Assembly (NCBI RefSeq): GCF_009829325.1
Contig: NZ_VUOS01000003.1
Location: 1 to 64,000, forward strand
Length of the DNA: 64,000 nt
Direction: 5' to 3'
DNA from: Nocardia sp. CY41
GTDB lineage: Bacteria; Actinomycetota; Actinomycetes; Mycobacteriales; Mycobacteriaceae
In this document: positions 7,419-15,496 of the stretch, in pieces
How the letters are laid out: the number at the start of each line of letters is the position of its first letter
How positions within the stretch are numbered: position 1 is the stretch's first letter
Program-made: the position numbers and the translations under genes
Notes under the pieces: model-generated
Databases searched by the model: none
Seen by the model: the letters and a program-made list of their open reading frames with translations, nothing else
What the model was told of the DNA's origin: nothing

Positions 7419-7721
7419 GTGAACGGTCAGCCGCCGCCGCTCCCGGCGGGCCCGGGTCCGGTGCTCGACGCCAGGGCAGTCCTGAACGGAACCGTCGACA
7501 TGCGCACCTACCGGCGCAAATATCTGGTCATCTGCGCGCAACCCCGGCGAGGTCTCGCCTGGGATGCGGGCCTGCTGAAAGCCAACCATCAGGCGAGTCT
7601 GTCGACGCTGACCGCCTGTATCGAATGGCTGGACACGTACTTCGGCTGGGAGCTGGTGAGCGTCTTCACCCGCCAGGTCGACAAGTACTACATCCACCAC
7701 GCGATGTTGCGGCGTCGATGA
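7419..7721 (+). CDS. Hypothetical protein, 100 residues
   Basis: The product starts VNGQPPPLPAGPGPVLDARA and continues with a compact basic domain (MRTYRRKYLVICAQ, ECIEW-like aromatic segments, YYIHHAMLRRR at the end). The GTG at 7419 has a weak GGTAGGA ribosome site 9 bases upstream. There is no signal peptide or membrane segment. A 34-codon TTG-initiated frame (7304-7408) precedes it by a few bases and could be a small upstream ORF. Family not recognised. Confidence 0.5.
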   Translation: MNGQPPPLPAGPGPVLDARAVLNGTVDMRTYRRKYLVICAQPRRGLAWDAGLLKANHQASLSTLTACIEWLDTYFGWELVSVFTRQVDKYYIHHAMLRRR

Positions 7722-7798
7722 CGAACAGCGGCCGGATGAGTTGGGCAGCGACCCCTCAAACGCATCGCAGCTGGGTTACGCGCATGGTCCGCGTGGTG

Positions 7799-8353
7799 TC
7801 ACGGCACGTCGTAGATCTCCCACCTCGCGAGTTCTGCTTCCGGAGACGGAGTGCCGTCCCATGGATGCGCTTGGAAGTCGTGGTCCACCAGATATGCTCG
7901 GTACTTTACTTTCGCGGAGCCGGTGTTGGTGACGTACAGGGTCCCTGTGCGAGCCCCCAATTCACTCTTCTTCAAAGCGTGGGCGACGGTGGTTGCTATC
8001 GGCCGAAGTCCATCGGGATTCTTCGACGCTGGTACGCAAAGATGAACCAAGACTATAGCGCTGCCATGTTTGTCGGCGGCAATTCCGAAGTTCACATCGA
8101 AGAGGTTGACCTCGGGCGGGAGCCGCAGTTCATCCGCGAATTTCGCCAGCTCCGGTTCTTTGATCTTCAGCATCGGAAAGCAACTGTCGATTTTCGTGGG
8201 CGTCGTTGACGCTGCCACCGTACTTGTCGTAATCGGAATGATGTCGTTGTCGGGTGTCGATCCGCAGCCGACCGGGGTGCAGGCGATGGCTACCGCCGCA
8301 ATGGTCGAAGTGCGCCGCATGAATCGCCGGGCGGTGCGAGATGGCAAGATCAT
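7799..8353 (-). CDS. Putative lipoprotein, last gene of ESX-associated cluster
   Basis: The 184-residue product begins MILPSRTARRFMRRTSTIAA and has a lipoprotein signal ending PVGC, with the acylated cysteine near residue 30 followed by a Thr/Ser-rich linker. The ATG shares an ATGA overlap with the stop of the WXG-type protein upstream, so the pair is translationally coupled. The mature domain is about 140 residues and not assigned to a family. Position at the end of the cluster matches other actinobacterial ESX loci, where small lipoproteins accompany secreted WXG proteins. It would be anchored outside the inner membrane. Confidence 0.75.
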   Translation of the reverse strand: MILPSRTARRFMRRTSTIAAVAIACTPVGCGSTPDNDIIPITTSTVAASTTPTKIDSCFPMLKIKEPELAKFADELRLPPEVNLFDVNFGIAADKHGSAIVLVHLCVPASKNPDGLRPIATTVAHALKKSELGARTGTLYVTNTGSAKVKYRAYLVDHDFQAHPWDGTPSPEAELARWEIYDVP

Positions 8354-9120
8354 TTGACCACCAACTCCCACAGCTTGGGATCCTCGAAAGTGTTGGAAAC
8401 AGAACTCGGCCACGTGTTGTTCGGCAGCCCGCGCGGGTTGTTCCTGAGATTCTTGAGTTCGTTCGCCGCGATTCCCTGCTCCTGCAGATTTCCGAGTGCT
8501 GCGGTGAACAGATCCGCCATCGTGGTGAATGCCTGGCCAGCCAGTTGTCCGACAACGCCGGCAGCCTCCAACGCCCCGACTATCTCGGCGATGTCGACGA
8601 TCAACTCGACAATCTTGGCGTAATATCCAACGATGCCTTTGACGATCTCGGTGTAAAGCGCATGTCCGCTTCTGGCCAAGGAAATCAACTGATCGTGTAC
8701 CTTGTCACATAAATCTGCGGTGGTGGCCATCGCCTGCTGCTGGCTCGTCCGGGACGCGCTGTAACGATCCTTCGCGGCTCCTGTCCAATGCCCATCGAGG
8801 CTGATGACAGGATTAGATTGTGCGTTCTCTGCGCCACGTACCGTTGCGCCTACCGCTTGCCAGTCGGCCGCGTACTGGATGAACAGGTAGGGTGCGGCAA
8901 TTCCCTCGCCGATCTCGATGAATTTATCCATCACCTTCTTGAGTTCTACCTGTGCGTCGTCGCGCTTAGAAGTCACCAGCGCATAGAGCGGTGGCGCCTT
9001 CCACTTCAAGCCGTCTACTGCGTCGTTCAGCTTGTTTGGAAGATTGTTCCAATCATCCCGCGCCTTCTTGAAGTCGCCGATCGATTTGTCCAGATCTTCC
9101 TTTTTGAGCGTTTCGGTCAT
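8350..9120 (-). CDS. WXG-type ESX substrate, 256 residues
   Basis: The N-terminal half is a predicted long helical hairpin with the turn motif GHWTG at about residue 109, the W-x-G signature of ESX-secreted proteins, preceded by KKARDDWNNLP. The middle has a hydrophobic helix (VGYYAKIVELIVDIAEIVGA) and the C-terminus is polar, ending LWELVVK. It overlaps the gene above by four bases (9117-9120) and the lipoprotein below by four. The hydrophobic stretch could interact with membranes or be a small effector domain. No catalytic motif was found. Assignment to the WXG superfamily is from the motif and the cluster, not from a search. Confidence 0.7.
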   Translation of the reverse strand: MTETLKKEDLDKSIGDFKKARDDWNNLPNKLNDAVDGLKWKAPPLYALVTSKRDDAQVELKKVMDKFIEIGEGIAAPYLFIQYAADWQAVGATVRGAENAQSNPVISLDGHWTGAAKDRYSASRTSQQQAMATTADLCDKVHDQLISLARSGHALYTEIVKGIVGYYAKIVELIVDIAEIVGALEAAGVVGQLAGQAFTTMADLFTAALGNLQEQGIAANELKNLRNNPRGLPNNTWPSSVSNTFEDPKLWELVVK

Positions 9121-9437
9121 ATGCTGAAGTCCACATCCAACTTGTTGAGATCGCCTTCGATCGCCTCGTCCTGGCTTCTGTAAGTGGCCGCCGCTCGGTG
9201 CAATGCGACACCCATTTCGGTGGCCTCGGTGCCGCCTTCTCGGAGGCGATCCTGGATATAGGCGGCGGTCTGGGTGTACTGATCCCAGGGTATCTGGAAG
9301 ATCCCAAATTGAATCCTGGAGAACTTCAGTGGCTCTATTTGATCCGCAGCATTATAGAGCGCCTGATCCACGGTGTCGGTCCAAGCTTTCGACGCTTGTT
9401 CGAGAAGGTCCAGTTCTACGGATAGGTTGTCGGCCAT
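9117..9437 (-). CDS. WXG100-like small helical protein
   Basis: The product is 106 residues, the usual size of WXG100/ESAT-6-like and related partners. It begins MADNLSVELDLLEQASKAWT and contains two helical stretches joined around IFQIPWDQYTQ. A strict W-x-G is not seen; the PWDQ turn is in its place. The start overlaps the stop of the upstream gene as TGATG, and the stop overlaps the next start, so three or four genes are coupled. It probably pairs with the 256-residue WXG protein encoded immediately downstream. Confidence 0.7.
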   Translation of the reverse strand: MADNLSVELDLLEQASKAWTDTVDQALYNAADQIEPLKFSRIQFGIFQIPWDQYTQTAAYIQDRLREGGTEATEMGVALHRAAATYRSQDEAIEGDLNKLDVDFSI

Positions 9438-10138
9438 CAGATCTCGTTTTCGGTCAGTTTTCGAATGTGCTCGGCAAGGCGCTTGGAGACCTCGGCCTCT
9501 GATTCTCGATCGAGATAAGGATCTCTGGCTGAAACCGGTTTCATTGCGCGAATTCGATCGGCGCATGCCACGATGTCGTGGGCGATCGTGAAAGGTTCGG
9601 CACCCTGGGCCCATCGCGGATCGATCCGGATGGCGATAATTCTTCTTTCATTCGCCGTCACGGTAATCGCGGGCTCGTCGGACTCGGTCAAACCGGGGCC
9701 GTGTGCTTCGTATGTGACGGGACCTATCAGGCGTGTGAAGGTCTCCTGATATTCATGAGTGTCTCGCGTTTGCAGAAGCGCGGGCGCGACATCGTGCAGG
9801 GATGGCATCGTCGATTCCGGAATCGAGCCGGACTCGGCATAATGAAGTTGCCGCTCATAGAGGGCATATTTGTATGCGGTCATGATGCTCTCCGCGTAGC
9901 GTGACGGCTCCCAGCTGCCCTTCCAGTTGCGACTGATTTTCACTTCGGTGGGCAGGCAGTCTTCACCTACTTTTACCGATACCAACGCGGACTTCTGCGG
10001 CAGCGTGAGCGTATCACGCTCGGCACCGGCGGCGGAATCACCTCGATCGGCACCGGCCGATTGATGCTGCCGCCGATTGTCGTCGGGCTCGTCATCCCAA
10101 TAATTCGGGTCGTCCCACGGAGGTGGGGTGTGTGGCAT
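9437..10138 (-). CDS. ESX-cluster protein with YbaB-like features
   Basis: The 233-residue product begins MPHTPPPWDDPNYWDDEPDD, a disordered acidic leader. It then has SVKVGEDCLPTEVKISRNWK and, further on, ITVTANERRIIAIRIDPRWA with helices after each. These beta-strand pairs resemble the central sheet of YbaB/EbfC-type proteins that are often encoded beside WXG100 genes in actinomycetes; two such units may be present. The start ATG at 10138 is the first in the frame after the promoter gap. It heads the coupled group ending at 7799. Function in the ESX context is not known; a cytoplasmic chaperone or partner is possible. Confidence 0.6.
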   Translation of the reverse strand: MPHTPPPWDDPNYWDDEPDDNRRQHQSAGADRGDSAAGAERDTLTLPQKSALVSVKVGEDCLPTEVKISRNWKGSWEPSRYAESIMTAYKYALYERQLHYAESGSIPESTMPSLHDVAPALLQTRDTHEYQETFTRLIGPVTYEAHGPGLTESDEPAITVTANERRIIAIRIDPRWAQGAEPFTIAHDIVACADRIRAMKPVSARDPYLDRESEAEVSKRLAEHIRKLTENEI

Positions 10139-10348
10139 CACTCGTCCGCTTTCGAACTCGACAGTGCCTGATCCTCGTAAAGTCGTCGCCCAGCAAACTC
10201 TACGGGTGCGGTATTTCTGCTCACGAAACTCCCCTCTCGGCAGCCTGTCGATGAATTCATGCAGGCCGATCAACTCCCCATTGGGTTCCAGACACTACCG
10301 GCGTGCCGGGCCGTCGGCAAGCTTCTCAGCAAGGAGTTGGCCACGCTG
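10139..10348 (-). promoter_or_regulatory. Probable promoter gap of the ESX sub-operon
   Basis: About 210 bases without a gene separate the EspG-like gene from the group that starts at 10138. This is the largest gap inside the cluster, so a separate promoter is likely here. No sigma factor consensus could be assigned with confidence. Confidence 0.35.
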
Positions 10349-11125
10349 CTACCAACTTTCGGGGCGGGCGGCTTCGAGATGTTGGAGGGCTTGGGTGATC
10401 CAGGTGGTGAAGTGGGTGGTCAGGTCGGTGGGGGTGGTGGGGCGGATGGTGATGTGGTCGGTGCGGTGTTCGGTGTAGCGGCCGTCGGTGGAGATGTCGT
10501 GCCATTGGAGGACTTTGGCGGGTTTGGTGTGGGTGTGCAGGGGGGCGGTGATGAGGACGGCGGTGCCGCCGCCGTCGACGGGGCGGCCGAGGAGGCGTTG
10601 GTATTGCTCGCGGGGGGTGTTGCGGGCGTTGTCCTGGAGGTAGGTGTCGCGGCGGGGGATCAGGTCGTCGGGGTGGAAGGTTGCGGGTTTCTCCGTTCCG
10701 GGGGTGCAGGCGGGGATGGCGTTGAGGAGGCGTGCCGGGAGTTGTTCGGCGGGGAACAGGCGCGCGCGGATCGGGCCGTGTTCGTGTTGATTGCCCGCTT
10801 GGCTGAGGACAACGGCGCGGTAGTTGTCGCGTGCGCCGAGGATTCGATACTCGCGGATGTCGTGGGGGCCGGTGCTGTTCTTGTGCTTGCAGGTGCCGCC
10901 GAGGATCTCGATCCGGAGGTCGGAGTCGCCCAAGGTGCGGAAGGCCGCGGCGATCTCGTCGAGTTCGTCCGCGGAGTAGCGGTCCCAGACGGCGGCGCGG
11001 TGGGCGGCGAAGTCGTCGCGGAAGGCGAAACGGCTGGTGTAGCGCAAGGGGCTGGGGATGCGATCGTGCGCGTCGCCGTACCAAAGAGCGGCGAAGTCGT
11101 CCGGTTCCCAGGTCCATTCAGCCAT
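10349..11125 (-). CDS. EspG-family ESX chaperone-like protein
   Basis: The 258-residue product begins MAEWTWEPDDFAALWYGDAH and continues R-I-P-S-P-L-R-Y, the N-terminal pattern of ESX secretion-associated EspG proteins (W-x-x-x-x-x-E-F-x-x-L-W followed by P-x-P-L). The rest has the expected mixed sheet and helix content, with no signal peptide. EspG proteins bind PE/PPE or related heterodimers in the cytoplasm and keep them soluble before export. Here the clients would be the WXG proteins of the same cluster. ATG 11125 is chosen by alignment to the family N-terminus; a GTG 33 bases upstream is possible. Confidence 0.8.
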   Translation of the reverse strand: MAEWTWEPDDFAALWYGDAHDRIPSPLRYTSRFAFRDDFAAHRAAVWDRYSADELDEIAAAFRTLGDSDLRIEILGGTCKHKNSTGPHDIREYRILGARDNYRAVVLSQAGNQHEHGPIRARLFPAEQLPARLLNAIPACTPGTEKPATFHPDDLIPRRDTYLQDNARNTPREQYQRLLGRPVDGGGTAVLITAPLHTHTKPAKVLQWHDISTDGRYTEHRTDHITIRPTTPTDLTTHFTTWITQALQHLEAARPESW

Positions 11126-11230
11126 GTGAGAGGTCCAATCCGGCCGCTGCGCGGCCACTGTTCACACGCGTACGCCCGCTCACCGATACGGCAGGCGGGG
11201 GTGCGCGGAGTCGAGAAGTATGCGGCCCGA

Positions 11231-12403
11231 TCAGTCGGGCGTGCCGCCGATGACGCCGCCGGGCAGCGTTCTCGGAGGTTCACCGAGCAGTTCGTCGGTG
11301 TTCTCCTGGGTGATCAGGTAGTCCGGCGTCTTGTGCTCGGACTCGTCGTCCTTGCCGCCGCCGCGAGCGCCGGGCGCCATCATGCCCGGCATCCCGCTCG
11401 TGCTGCGTAGTCCCGAAGCGGCCCTCGCAGCAGCTGCCGGATTCGCTGTAGGGTTCAGCGTTCCCGGTGCGCCCGCGATACTGCGTCCCGGTTGCGGCTG
11501 GTTCGAGGTGCTGGGCGTCCCCGGTGTGCCAGGGCTGGGCGCACCCGGGCTGTGCGGGGTCGGGTTGCCGGCCGGCGCGGACTTGGTCGGGTCCGTGGTG
11601 GAGGCGGGAGTCGTGGACGTGGGGTCCACGCCTGCGGGCTCGGTCGTGGTATCGGACGCTGTCGTGTCGGACGATTGCTGATTCCGGGGCGACTCGTCGG
11701 TGGACTGCTGCTGTTCTTCGGTGGTCGTCTCGTCGGGCTCGCCGTCGCCGTTCTCGTCACCGGGAGTGCCCGAATCGGTAGTGGTAGGACCGTTGCCGGA
11801 GTCGGTCGACGTGGGGCCGCCGCTGTCGTCGCTGTGGTATCCGCCCGGCGGTGGCGCTGGGATGTCCACGGATGCGGTGGGGCCCACCGGTGTGGGCAGC
11901 ACCGGAATCTTGCCATCCATCTCACTGAAGGGCTGGACGTAGTAATCGTTCATCGCGACTCGGGCCGACTGCTCGGCCAGGAAGCGTTCGCTCGACAGGT
12001 TCCATCGTCTCGGATTGAAGATGCGATCCTCGAACGGGATGTTGACGAGCTCGGGGATAGCCTTCTTCGTATCGGTGATCGCGGTGGCGGCGTCGCGGAC
12101 CCGGTAGTACAGCTCCTCCAGGGAGGTCGTCAGGTTCTGTGCGTCGCTGGTGTACTTGGCGATGGAGCTCTTGGACTGCTCCGCTGCGGGGCCGGACCAG
12201 GCTTGAGCTATGGATGTCTGGATTGAGCGCGCGAAGGTTTCGACACCGCGCTCCCACTCATTGCGAGCCTGCCAGTACGTGTCGGCATGGGTGTGGGCAT
12301 CAGTGGGATCGAGGGGCTTGAACGTGTCGTTGATGCGCGCGTGTTCCCAGCTGTCGGTGTGCTCGCCACCGTTCGGGATGCGCTTGTTCTCGTAGCCGCT
12401 CAT
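11231..12403 (-). CDS. WXG/PPE-like ESX substrate with long Pro/Thr-rich linker
   Basis: Residues 1-150 form an amphipathic helical region with AWSGPAAEQS at about residue 68, a W-x-G turn. Residues 165-340 are a low-complexity linker rich in Pro, Thr, Ser, Asp and Gly. The C-terminal 35 residues contain TPDYLITQENTDELL and PGVIG-like residues, a tail that I know from other Nocardia ESX-cluster proteins and that may serve docking. The gene overlaps the 159-residue gene upstream by ATGA. An elongated cell-wall-spanning protein is a reasonable picture. The role is not known. Confidence 0.7.
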   Translation of the reverse strand: MSGYENKRIPNGGEHTDSWEHARINDTFKPLDPTDAHTHADTYWQARNEWERGVETFARSIQTSIAQAWSGPAAEQSKSSIAKYTSDAQNLTTSLEELYYRVRDAATAITDTKKAIPELVNIPFEDRIFNPRRWNLSSERFLAEQSARVAMNDYYVQPFSEMDGKIPVLPTPVGPTASVDIPAPPPGGYHSDDSGGPTSTDSGNGPTTTDSGTPGDENGDGEPDETTTEEQQQSTDESPRNQQSSDTTASDTTTEPAGVDPTSTTPASTTDPTKSAPAGNPTPHSPGAPSPGTPGTPSTSNQPQPGRSIAGAPGTLNPTANPAAAARAASGLRSTSGMPGMMAPGARGGGKDDESEHKTPDYLITQENTDELLGEPPRTLPGGVIGGTPD

Positions 12404-12879
12404 TTGCTCGGTCCGATCGGGAGTCGAGGCGGTGAGAATTGGACTCCAACGGGCGGCCGCTCGGGCAGTGTGGTACTCAGCCTGTGGAAGTCTGCGGCAA
12501 AGTCGCTGTCGGACTGCATGATTCGATCTCGAGCTATCCGGTGAACTTCCTGGATGTCCTCGACGATGCGATAATGATCATCCATGATCTGATAGACGCT
12601 GTTGTTGTCTTCCGCGCCGCGTGCCTTCTTTTTGAATCTATCGACCAAGGTTTGTGCCGACACCATGTCACCGTCGCGCTCGCCCAAGCCCCAGTGAGAC
12701 TGCTGTGAGACAAAATCCATGGATCTTTGGATCTTCTGAATGGCGTTCTTGAAGTACTCGCAGTCGCGGTCGATGTAGATGAAGTCCTCTGCGGACATGT
12801 GGATTCCTAGCTGGCCCTCGTTCGCCGCGCTTAAAATGTTCGCCATCGGCCGAGGCGGCTGCGCGCTGTCGTCACCCAT
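12400..12879 (-). CDS. WXG-like ESX-cluster protein, 159 residues
   Basis: The product contains two long helices with the motif SHWGLG near residue 62, a W-x-G type turn, and a proline-rich tail. It begins MGDDSAQPPRPMANILSAAN. The first helix (SAEDFIYIDRDCEYFKNAIQ) and second helix are the lengths expected of a WXG100 fold with an N-terminal extension. Its stop overlaps the start of the 390-residue protein (ATGA), so these two are likely made together as a heterodimer. The DUF3558 lipoprotein gene lies 40 bases upstream. Confidence 0.7.
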   Translation of the reverse strand: MGDDSAQPPRPMANILSAANEGQLGIHMSAEDFIYIDRDCEYFKNAIQKIQRSMDFVSQQSHWGLGERDGDMVSAQTLVDRFKKKARGAEDNNSVYQIMDDHYRIVEDIQEVHRIARDRIMQSDSDFAADFHRLSTTLPERPPVGVQFSPPRLPIGPSK

Positions 12880-12919
12880 GTACTGCTCCCTCCCGGTGAG
12901 TTCGATCGCTTCGGCGGTT

Positions 12920-13486
12920 TCAAACAGTGGCAGGCATTGTCGGCACTACTTTCTCAGCCAGAGTCCGTGCCAGTGCGCATGTATCGAGGCTTCCCGTGTT
13001 CTTGCGCGACGGTGGATTACTGAGGAAGATTTCGAGGCTTCCGCCTCTCATCTCCACATTGATCGTGCACACCGCGTCCGGGTGCTCGTCTACCTGTCGT
13101 GTGGAGATCGCTCGGCGACCGTTGAGCGTGTACTCGCGCGTATCTGTGAACTTCTTGTCCCGCACCATGTCGACGGTGATGTTGGTCGTGGTGATCACCG
13201 GGGCGTAGCCGTCGGTCTGGATCCATGCGCAACCACGCCACTTGACCCCTCCAGAAGCGTTCGAGTCCTGCTTGTCTTTGCTGCGCAGGTTCTCTGAATC
13301 GAGCACGCTCTGCGGGATGTCGGTGCACGGGTCGTAGCCGGTGGGGACGTCAGGGGCGATGGTCGGGCTGGCGGATGCGGCTCCGGTCGACGGGGCATGA
13401 TCGGTGGAGGAATCGCAGGCTGGCAGCATGAGCGCGGCACCGAGGGCGAGGATGACCAATCGCTGAGATTTCCGCGCTGACGTCAT
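12920..13486 (-). CDS. DUF3558-family lipoprotein
   Basis: The 188-residue product has a signal ending LMLPAC with the lipid-modified cysteine near residue 24. The mature part has the DUF3558 features GYDPCTDIP, then WRGCAW, and a late D-T-C, giving four conserved cysteines. GGAGGGG lies 5 bases before the ATG. DUF3558 lipoproteins are common and numerous in Nocardia and Mycobacterium; their role is unknown. It opens the ESX-associated cluster, which suggests a function at the membrane face of export. Confidence 0.9.
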   Translation of the reverse strand: MTSARKSQRLVILALGAALMLPACDSSTDHAPSTGAASASPTIAPDVPTGYDPCTDIPQSVLDSENLRSKDKQDSNASGGVKWRGCAWIQTDGYAPVITTTNITVDMVRDKKFTDTREYTLNGRRAISTRQVDEHPDAVCTINVEMRGGSLEIFLSNPPSRKNTGSLDTCALARTLAEKVVPTMPATV

Positions 13487-13632
13487 TGGTCCCCTCCTGC
13501 ACCGGTGTGTTCCCTGGCCTCTCCAGGGCCGGACCGGCTCTTCCGCCCCCTGCAGTGAATGTTGACGCTACCGGGAGGTTTCCCCGAGGTGCAAGCGTAC
13601 CGAAATGTATCCCGCGTCCTAGGGTCTCCGGT

Positions 13633-13908
13633 TCAATCGAGTACCTCGGACCTCCCGAGAGGAAGGTCCGAGGACGTGGCCGACCGGCCTCGGGGGGCTG
13701 GTGTCAACCGCGTTCGTTCGTTGCTGGCAATGCGAGCGGTGAACGAGTCCCACTCGCGCGGGGTGAACACGAGAGCCGGTCCGGTGGGATTCTTTGAGTC
13801 ACGTACACCCACGCAACCTTCGCCCAGGAACGCGACCTCGACGCAGTCCTTCTCGGCACTGCTATAGCTGCTCTTGAACCAGGTGACGTCGGATAGGCTG
13901 GCGTTCAT
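13633..13908 (-). CDS. DUF397 protein (partner of Scr1-type regulator)
   Basis: The first 65 residues are a standard DUF397 domain: VTWFKSSYSS, then CVEVAF, VGVRDSKNP and LVFTPREWDSF. The gene overlaps the regulator upstream by ATGA. In streptomycetes the DUF397 partner antagonises or cooperates with WhiJ-type regulators in development. The last 25 residues are not part of the domain and run through an inverted repeat at 13644-13673, so the original stop may have been lost. Confidence 0.9.
   Translation of the reverse strand: MNASLSDVTWFKSSYSSAEKDCVEVAFLGEGCVGVRDSKNPTGPALVFTPREWDSFTARIASNERTRLTPAPRGRSATSSDLPLGRSEVLD
13644..13673 (-). terminator. Inverted repeat at the end of the DUF397 gene
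   Basis: CCTCGGACCT pairs perfectly with AGGTCCGAGG across ten bases. It lies inside the extended 3' end of the DUF397 frame, as a terminator would if the frame had once stopped earlier. Confidence 0.5.
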
Positions 13909-14783
13909 TCGGCGTACTCCTTCGCGATCTTGTGGATGAGAAGTCGGCTTCGCTCCTGGTCAAGTGCCGATCGCTGAATATCGGCGTACGTCTGGCGATA
14001 TCGCCGGATCTCGTCGGGCCTCTCAAGATACAGGTCACCGGTGAGTCCCTGCATATAAACAACCGGCGGCTCGGTGAGATGTGCAGTGGGATAGTTCGGA
14101 AAGTCGAGCATTACAAACGACCCGGCGCCCAATCCCGCGTACGCCTCCGCTGCGAGCGGAACCACTCGGATTGATACATGGTCTCGTTCGCCTACAGTCG
14201 CCAGGTGCCTGAGCTGCCGTTCCATTACTGATGGGCCACCGATCGCGCGACGCAGTGCGGACTCATCGATGACAGCCTCCAGGAGAACCGGGTCGGAGTC
14301 GTCCAAACGGGCCTTCCGCTGCTTGAACATCTCGATCCTCCGCTCGACTTCGTGTCCGGGTATCGCGGGAAGCTCGACCCAGATGAGCGCGCGTCGGTAC
14401 TCGTCGGTTTGCAGGATTCCGGGCAGAAGGGTTGTTTGATAGGACACGAGACGCTTGGCTACCGCCTCCAACTCCACGAAGAGGCTGAACTCTTCGGCGA
14501 TGGTGTCCCCGTAGGCGTGCCACCATCCGGGCCGCTTGGTCTCCTCGACCAGATTGAGCAGGATGGCGGTCCGTTCCTCCGACGCTCCGTACACCTTGCA
14601 CAGCCGTTCGACGAACAACGGGTTCAGCCGGACCGGTTGCCCGGTCTCCATCCGCCACAGGGTCTGTTTCCCGACGCCGATCGCGTCCCGTGCGTACTCC
14701 GCGCTCACGCCCGAGCTGACCCGCAGCTCACGCAGCTGCCGCCCCAGCATCCGGCGGGGCAGGGTGGAACCGGTTGAAGTCAC
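13905..14783 (-). CDS. Scr1/WhiJ-type helix-turn-helix regulator (DUF5753)
   Basis: The 292-residue protein has an N-terminal XRE helix-turn-helix (LGRQLRELRVSSGVSAEYAR to about residue 75) and a DUF5753 domain with LVSYQTTLLPGILQTDEYRR and LPFDAG-like VVPLAAEAYAG blocks. This family binds DNA and responds to an unknown signal through the second domain; it works with the DUF397 protein encoded directly downstream (ATGA overlap). A 250-base gap upstream holds the promoter shared with the divergent gene at 15035. The pair sits next to the ESX cluster and may control it, which is inference. Confidence 0.9.
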   Translation of the reverse strand: MTSTGSTLPRRMLGRQLRELRVSSGVSAEYARDAIGVGKQTLWRMETGQPVRLNPLFVERLCKVYGASEERTAILLNLVEETKRPGWWHAYGDTIAEEFSLFVELEAVAKRLVSYQTTLLPGILQTDEYRRALIWVELPAIPGHEVERRIEMFKQRKARLDDSDPVLLEAVIDESALRRAIGGPSVMERQLRHLATVGERDHVSIRVVPLAAEAYAGLGAGSFVMLDFPNYPTAHLTEPPVVYMQGLTGDLYLERPDEIRRYRQTYADIQRSALDQERSRLLIHKIAKEYAE

Positions 14784-15034
14784 GGCGAAATCCCTTTCGT
14801 AGCCTAAGTATTGGCCGGGTACCTAACTGGAACCGAATGGCGGGGGACCTTGGAACCTGGGCGATTTCCGCCCGATTCCACCACTGAGAACATTCCCGCC
14901 CAGCAATATCCGGTGCTCTACTGAACGCGCCCGGACCCAATCGAAGAAGTGCTGAAACCTTAACCGCGCCAACGGTTCCAGGTCCAGCGTCCGGGATTTC
15001 TCGCGTACCGAACTATGTGAATCGAGGCAGGCGA
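14784..15034. promoter_or_regulatory. Divergent promoter region with repeated GGAACC/GGTTCC
   Basis: This gap lies between the Scr1-type regulator and the gene at 15035. It contains CTGGAACCGA (about 14827), TTGGAACCTG (about 14851) and CGGTTCCAGG (about 14970), related half sites in both orientations. Scr1/WhiJ proteins usually control their own region, so these are candidate operators. Confidence 0.4.
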
Positions 15035-15496
15035 ATGAATCATGCGGCATTCGCGGACACTCCCGCGTCCCGCTGCGCGTTTTACCGCCGCACCTGTGGG
15101 CTGCCCGCCGGGATCCATCCGGAGATCGGCCGGATCGTCGTGAAGGCGGGTGTGGTGGGCGGGATCACGATGCCCGACCGGCTGGGGCAGTGCGTGCGGG
15201 ACGACATGCTTTTCCGTGGCAGGCCGCTGGGCCCGGTGGTCGCGCACATCCGTTCCCGCCGATGGACATTCCTGTGCCGTCCCGATCTGCCGGACGACGT
15301 GCGGCTGTTCGCGGCGTTGTTCCGGCTCGACGTTTCGGTCGTGCCGTTCGGCAGTGAAATCGCGCTGCCGTCACCTGCCGATGCTCCAGGCGTGTTTCGC
15401 CGATGGGTGGTCGCGCCGCGCGACACGTTCCGTCCGTCCGGGATGGTGATCGTGGATTGCGTGCTGGCTCGCGCGGGCAGGAAAGGGGCACTGTGA
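15035..15496 (+). CDS. Conserved Nocardia-type protein coupled to DUF4254
   Basis: The 153-residue product begins MNHAAFADTPASRCAFYRRT and contains CGLPAGIHPEIGRIV, RRWTFLCRPDLP and RWVVAPRDTFRPSG. Similar short proteins in Nocardia genomes are often labelled RNA-polymerase beta-like or primase-like, but no catalytic motif of either is visible, so I would not transfer that name. GGCAGGCGA supplies a weak ribosome site. Its stop overlaps the GTG of the DUF4254 gene (GTGA), so the two are made together and probably act together. No signal peptide or membrane segment. Confidence 0.7.
   Translation: MNHAAFADTPASRCAFYRRTCGLPAGIHPEIGRIVVKAGVVGGITMPDRLGQCVRDDMLFRGRPLGPVVAHIRSRRWTFLCRPDLPDDVRLFAALFRLDVSVVPFGSEIALPSPADAPGVFRRWVVAPRDTFRPSGMVIVDCVLARAGRKGAL

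Noticed and set aside
10259..11410. 383-codon plus-strand frame, Gly/Val-rich
   Set aside because: It lies antisense to the EspG-like gene, whose family motifs and codon usage are clear. The Gly/Val-rich product is typical of a shadow frame in GC-rich DNA.
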